Assembly: GCA_963677885.1 (NCBI GenBank)
Contig: OY782500.1
Coordinates: forward strand, 62,001-126,000
From: UBA1351 sp963677885
GTDB lineage: Bacteria; Bacillota; Clostridia; Lachnospirales; Vallitaleaceae
Direction: 5' to 3'
Length of the DNA stretch: 64,000 nucleotides
Shown piece by piece: positions 61,019 to 64,000 of this stretch (position 1 is the first letter of the stretch; the number at the start of each line of letters is the position of its first letter). A model generated the notes under the pieces. That model had not been told where the DNA came from, ran no database searches, and worked only from the letters and a program-made list of their open reading frames with translations. The position numbers were made by a program, and so were the translations under genes.

Positions 61019-63055
61019 CTACAATCCTACATCTGAATCCAATTGATAATAAAAGAGATCCAGTTGTTTTTTTAGACCATCGTCAATTTCATAAGTATTG
61101 GACAAATCCCTTGCATATTCCAAAAGGTCCATATCATCATATAAGTCTGCCACCTTGAAAAATGGCATCCCTGATTGATGGGTTCCAAAGGCGTCGCCAG
61201 GACCCCTGGTTTTCAAGTCATATTCAGCCAGGGCAAATCCATCTTCGTGGTCTTTAAGAAATTTAAGCTTCTTTTTCGTTTCTGTATTCTTTGTATCTGT
61301 AACCAAGACACAATAACTTTGTATATCCGAACGTCCAACCCGACCTCTTAGTTGATGTAACTGGGCCAAACCGAAGCGGTCTGCATTTTCTATAATCATT
61401 AAAGTAGCATTTGGTACATTTACACCAACTTCTATGACGGTTGTTGAAATCAGTACCTGGGTATCATAAGTCAGAAACCGGCTGACTACGTCTGTTTTTT
61501 CTTTCCCCTTCATCCGTCCATGGAGTTTCTCCATCACAATAGATGATGGCAGTTCCTGGCGCAAGGTTTCATAGTGACCTTCTACAGATTTCATGTTTTC
61601 ATTATCATCACTGTCTTCAACCATTGGACAGACAACGTAAACATTATGACCAGCCTCAACTTCTTTAATGATAAAATTATTCAATCGTTCATGGTAAGAG
61701 GAGTTAACCAGATAAGTCTCAATTTTCTTACGGCCAGCAGGCAGTTCATCTACAAGACTGATATCCAAATCTCCATATACAATAAGGGCCAAGGTTCTTG
61801 GTATGGGAGTCGCACTCATAACAAGAGTATGAGGATAACGTCCTTTATTCACCAGAGCCTCTCTTTGCATAACCCCAAATCTGTGTTGTTCATCGGTAAT
61901 AACCAGAGCCAGGTCAGAAAAATTGACCTTGTCCTGAATGAGGGCATGAGTTCCTACTATGACCTGGATATTACCAATTTTCAGATCTTGGTATATAGCT
62001 TCCTTTTGCTTTTTACTTGTAGATCCGATTAATAATTCAACCTTAACTCCAAAAGGTCCCAGCTGTTTACTTAGGGCTTCATAGTGCTGTTTGGCCAAAA
62101 CCTCTGTAGGTGCCATAAATGCACCTTGATACCCGGATAAGGCAGTGTTTAAAAGCCCAATCGTAGCAAGTATTGTCTTACCCGAACCAACATCTCCCTG
62201 TACCAGCCTGGTCATGGTGTAATCACCCTTAAAATCATGAAATATATCATTAAGGGCTCCGGCTTGTGCACCTGTCAACTCAAAAGGAAGCTGGGCTATA
62301 AATGCATTGACACCTGTATGTCTGGACATTTTAAATGCATTCTTACTTTTTCTGACTTGCTCTTTAATACCTTTCATAGCCATCTGAAACAGGAAGAATT
62401 CATCAAATGCCAACCGCCGTCTGGCTATGGTCAGATTTTCCTTCGTCAGAGGATAATGAATTTTCTCGTATGCAAAGGATAAAGAGGCAAGATTCAGGTC
62501 TTTTCGAATCTGGTCAGGTAAATAATCATCGATATCGTACTTCATCATTTCAAGGGTCTGGTCAACATACCCACTTAATTGGCTTTGCTTTAGACTTCTT
62601 GATAAAGGATAAATCGGTTTTAATTGTATCTTCTGGAGTTTCTCATATTCTTCTTCTTTAATAACCTTTGGACCTGCAATCATTGACCGGTTGTTTTTGA
62701 TGATATATTTACCCTTAATGATGATTTCATCGCCTTGGTTCAACATTTTTTTCATATAGGGCTGATTAAAGAAAATCAGTTTTATCCGTCCCGATTCATC
62801 TTGCAACATACATTGAACCATAACCCGTCCACTGAATCTGGTTATGGTAACAGATGATGCAATTCTACCTTTCAAGTAATGAACCTGACCCTCAGTCAGC
62901 TGGTTAATTGGTGTTATTGCACCCACAGATTCATAGGTCCTTGGATAATAATGCAGCATATCACAGACCCGATAAATACCTAACTGATGTAAAATGTCCT
63001 TGGATTTTGGACCAACTTTTTTCAGTTTAATAATGTCGTTCAATAATGGATTCAT
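61019..63055 (-). CDS. recG: ATP-dependent DNA helicase RecG
   Basis: Helicase of 678 residues that rewinds and moves branched DNA. The N-terminal wedge/OB domain (about 50-150) leads to helicase motifs: Walker A GDVGSGKTILA, TDEQHRFG (DExH-type), SATPIPRTLAL, and QLRGRVGRSD. The C-terminal LKTRGPGDAFGTHQSG is diagnostic. The ATG at 63055 has GGAG at good distance; an in-frame GTG nine codons earlier is less likely. Confidence 0.96.
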   Translation of the reverse strand: MNPLLNDIIKLKKVGPKSKDILHQLGIYRVCDMLHYYPRTYESVGAITPINQLTEGQVHYLKGRIASSVTITRFSGRVMVQCMLQDESGRIKLIFFNQPYMKKMLNQGDEIIIKGKYIIKNNRSMIAGPKVIKEEEYEKLQKIQLKPIYPLSRSLKQSQLSGYVDQTLEMMKYDIDDYLPDQIRKDLNLASLSFAYEKIHYPLTKENLTIARRRLAFDEFFLFQMAMKGIKEQVRKSKNAFKMSRHTGVNAFIAQLPFELTGAQAGALNDIFHDFKGDYTMTRLVQGDVGSGKTILATIGLLNTALSGYQGAFMAPTEVLAKQHYEALSKQLGPFGVKVELLIGSTSKKQKEAIYQDLKIGNIQVIVGTHALIQDKVNFSDLALVITDEQHRFGVMQREALVNKGRYPHTLVMSATPIPRTLALIVYGDLDISLVDELPAGRKKIETYLVNSSYHERLNNFIIKEVEAGHNVYVVCPMVEDSDDNENMKSVEGHYETLRQELPSSIVMEKLHGRMKGKEKTDVVSRFLTYDTQVLISTTVIEVGVNVPNATLMIIENADRFGLAQLHQLRGRVGRSDIQSYCVLVTDTKNTETKKKLKFLKDHEDGFALAEYDLKTRGPGDAFGTHQSGMPFFKVADLYDDMDLLEYARDLSNTYEIDDGLKKQLDLFYYQLDSDVGL

Positions 63056-63117
63056 AGCATACTCCGGTTTTTTAGTTTGCACGTCATGATTAGGTCTATT
63101 ATAACAATACTTGGTTA

Positions 63118-63156
63118 AATAAGAAAGACTGCCTTTGATTTAATCACAGGCAGTCT
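63118..63156 (-). terminator. intrinsic terminator of the fakA-like gene
   Basis: Minus-strand hairpin AGACTGCCT/AGGCAGTCT with a loop of about 13 nt and TTCTTATTT after it, about 30 nt after the stop at 63187. Confidence 0.75.
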
Positions 63157-63186
63157 ATATTTCTTGTTTCCTTATGCTTTTCTTAA

Positions 63187-64000
63187 TTATTCGACTGAAA
63201 TGATGAAATAATAGAGGGGCTGACCGCCATAGTGAATTTCCACTTCAGCATCTTCGTACTTATCTTCAATATAATCAGAAAGTTCTTTTGCCCCTTCTTC
63301 AGTCATATCTTGGCCATAATAAATAGTAACAAGTTCAGCATCTTCATCTACAATATAATCAAGCAGTTTATAGGTAGCCTGTTTCAAATCAGGATCAACT
63401 GCCTTGATACCATCATCCGCAATACCGAGTATATCACCTTCCTTGATCTCCATAGAATCAATACTGGTATCTCTAACGGCAAAAGTAACCTGACCTGTTT
63501 TTACATCCTCTAAGGCTTCTGTCATAGCTTCAACATTCTCATCGGCACTGACCCCAGCATCAAAAGAAATTAGGGCGGTAACACCTTGAGGAGCTGTTTT
63601 TGATGGAATAACGTGTACATTTTTGTCTTCGACCAAGTCACAAACCTGAGTAGCAGCCAAAATAATGTTCTTGTTATTAGGGAATATATAAATGTGTTCA
63701 GCATTGATTGTTTCAACAGCCTTCAAAAAGTCTTCCGTACTTGGATTCATAGTTTGACCACCAGTTACTACATGATCAACTCCAAGGCTTTCAAAGATCT
63801 TATTCATACCTTCACCAACTGAAACAGCAATAAACGCGTGGTCTTTCTTAGGTTCATCCTTGGCCACTGGCTTTTGTATTGTAGTTTCGTGGGCCACCGA
63901 GTCTTCAATGACACGGTTAGCATGCTGAATACGCATATTATCGACTTTAATGTTCTGGAGTTGACCAATAGTCAGTCCATGTTGCATAGCAAGACCTGGA
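63187..64000 (-). CDS. FakA/YloV-type fatty acid kinase, 3' part (partial)
   Basis: C-terminal part of a DAK2-domain fusion protein; the reading frame runs to the window end without a start. The seen region corresponds to the middle and C-terminal (DegV-partner) domains: PGLAMQHGLTIGQLQNIKVDNMR, VTGGQTMNPSTEDFL and IFPNNKNIILAA. FakA phosphorylates fatty acids bound to FakB, feeding acyl-phosphate to the PlsX/PlsY step. The N-terminal DAK2 kinase domain must lie past 64000. It is close to recG and upstream of the plsX region. Confidence 0.9.
   Translation of the reverse strand, partial: PGLAMQHGLTIGQLQNIKVDNMRIQHANRVIEDSVAHETTIQKPVAKDEPKKDHAFIAVSVGEGMNKIFESLGVDHVVTGGQTMNPSTEDFLKAVETINAEHIYIFPNNKNIILAATQVCDLVEDKNVHVIPSKTAPQGVTALISFDAGVSADENVEAMTEALEDVKTGQVTFAVRDTSIDSMEIKEGDILGIADDGIKAVDPDLKQATYKLLDYIVDEDAELVTIYYGQDMTEEGAKELSDYIEDKYEDAEVEIHYGGQPLYYFIISVE

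Overview
The window looks like a chromosomal segment of a low-to-moderate-GC Firmicute, most likely an anaerobic, Gram-positive Clostridia member of the Lachnospirales type. The basis is gene content and order: plsX-acpP-rnc-smc-ftsY-ylxM-ffh-rpsP-khpA-rimM-trmD-rplS-lepB-rbgA, miaB-mutS-mutL-miaA-hfq, and pta-ackA-yceD-rpmF. A SpoVB-type flippase, YesM/YesN-type signalling, a B12-dependent ribonucleotide reductase and a YnbB homologue agree with this. The species is not determinable by eye. Nearly all genes lie on the minus strand; only the M32 carboxypeptidase, nrdJ and tmcAL (ylbM) are on plus. I saw no rRNA, tRNA, CRISPR array, IS element or phage gene.

Layout by region. 1-3.8 kb: a three-gene sugar-sensing module (membrane-anchored binding protein, LytS/YesM-type kinase, YesN-type regulator cut by the window edge). 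3.9-6.7 kb: a DUF4349 lipoprotein and a divergent M32 carboxypeptidase. 6.7-11.3 kb: two flavoproteins and a flippase. 11.3-15.9 kb: cytidine deaminase, a DUF3048 lipoprotein, YbeY, a short PgpH-like HD phosphohydrolase and PhoH. 16-19 kb: rpsU-yqeY, then an unusual nucleotidyltransferase/membrane-protein pair and a HAD phosphatase. 19-30.5 kb: alaS, a ynbB-hfq-miaA group, mutL, mutS and miaB. 30.6-34.6 kb: a DUF1624 membrane acyltransferase, a trehalose-synthase-like GH13 enzyme and a PPK2 polyphosphate kinase. 34.8-37.3 kb: nrdJ behind a promoter carrying two NrdR boxes. 37.4-42 kb: a coupled flavoprotein, FGGY kinase and threonine deaminase, plus a DUF2161 nuclease-like gene. 42-58 kb: the ribosome, SRP and lipid core cluster with acetate kinase and phosphotransacetylase. 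58-64 kb: tmcAL, a coiled-coil protein, coaD, rsmD, recG and the 3' part of a FakA/YloV gene.

How the genes work together. The core cluster joins ribosome biogenesis (rpsP, rimM, trmD, rplS, rbgA, rpmF, rnc, ybeY) with co-translational export (ffh, ftsY, ylxM, lepB) and fatty-acid/phospholipid entry (plsX, acpP; FakA further upstream). pta-ackA supply acetyl-P and ATP. Several promoters match the sigma-A consensus closely (alaS, ylxM-ffh, yceD-rpmF, pta), and many intrinsic terminators mark transcription units.

Most of the window is ordinary core genome, and I do not claim a proven new system. The best candidates for new biology are the ilvA/FGGY kinase/GGR-like flavoprotein operon, the nucleotidyltransferase-membrane protein pair, the abridged PgpH-like protein, and structured intergenic DNA near 15.9 kb and 54.6-54.9 kb.
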